Source: Christensenellaceae bacterium (GTDB lineage: Bacteria > Bacillota > Clostridia > Christensenellales > CAAEEZ01). From it: a stretch of DNA of 5,594 bases. The DNA is taken from positions 1-5,594 of the forward strand of contig JAHHUG010000081.1 of assembly GCA_020024085.1 (NCBI GenBank), read 5' to 3'. Position 1 is the first letter of the stretch, and each line of letters opens with the position of its first letter. The notes beneath the pieces are model-generated. The model was not told where the DNA came from and made no database searches. It saw only the letters and a program-made list of their open reading frames with translations. The position numbers and the translations under genes were made by a program. Of this stretch, positions 5,559 to 5,594 are shown one piece after another.

Positions 5559-5594
5559 ATGCAATTTTATTCCATAATATTGAATGTATTATAT

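Noticed and set aside
5559..5594. A/T inverted repeat near the window end (ATAATA at 5574-5579, TATTAT at 5587-5592) as a promoter or operator
   Set aside because: It is low-complexity A/T sequence cut by the window edge, with no visible downstream gene to support a regulatory reading.
1..5594. CRISPR array, insertion sequence, tRNA, rRNA, toxin-antitoxin or phage-defence genes
   Set aside because: I found no repeat-spacer pattern, transposase, terminal inverted repeats, RNA-gene motifs or defence domains. The window is fully explained by the pump operon and HU.

Overview
The window holds one compact, co-directional operon from a low-GC bacterium, most likely an anaerobic Clostridia-type Firmicute. 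This rests on the A/T-rich codon choice, a strong GGAGG-type Shine-Dalgarno sequence before every gene, an extremely A/T-rich promoter region, and the close fit of the proteins to clostridial forms of the Na+-transporting decarboxylase family. The assignment is by impression only; species cannot be read from the sequence.

Layout, all on the + strand. Bases 1-139 are a promoter region (15 G/C in the first 127 bases) with a good sigma-A-type promoter (TTGCAA, 17 bases, TATAAT). Then come: a divergent biotin-dependent carboxyltransferase of the MmdA/PccB/12S type (140-1546); a one-helix OadG-like gamma subunit (1557-1949); a stand-alone biotin carrier protein (1964-2326); the membrane Na+-pump beta subunit OadB (2340-3800); an OadA/transcarboxylase-5S-type carboxyltransferase alpha subunit without its own biotin domain (3816-5216); and an HU-family DNA-binding protein (5243-5515). 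A clear rho-independent terminator closes the unit at 5526-5558. Gaps between genes are 10-26 bases.

Working model. The alpha subunit moves the carboxyl group of oxaloacetate to biotin on the carrier protein. The beta subunit decarboxylates carboxybiotin and exports Na+, and gamma holds the complex together at the membrane. Alpha, carrier and beta keep all the catalytic residues I could check. No biotin carboxylase gene is present, which fits a decarboxylase or transcarboxylase rather than an ATP-driven carboxylase.

The unusual points are the first gene and the last. The first encodes a second carboxyltransferase of the CoA-ester class, but both of its oxyanion-hole motifs are altered and its N-terminus is short. 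It may be a non-catalytic subunit or act on an unusual acyl acceptor. The last gene, HU, appears to share the transcript. The beta subunit also carries an insert of about 50 or more residues in an early loop.
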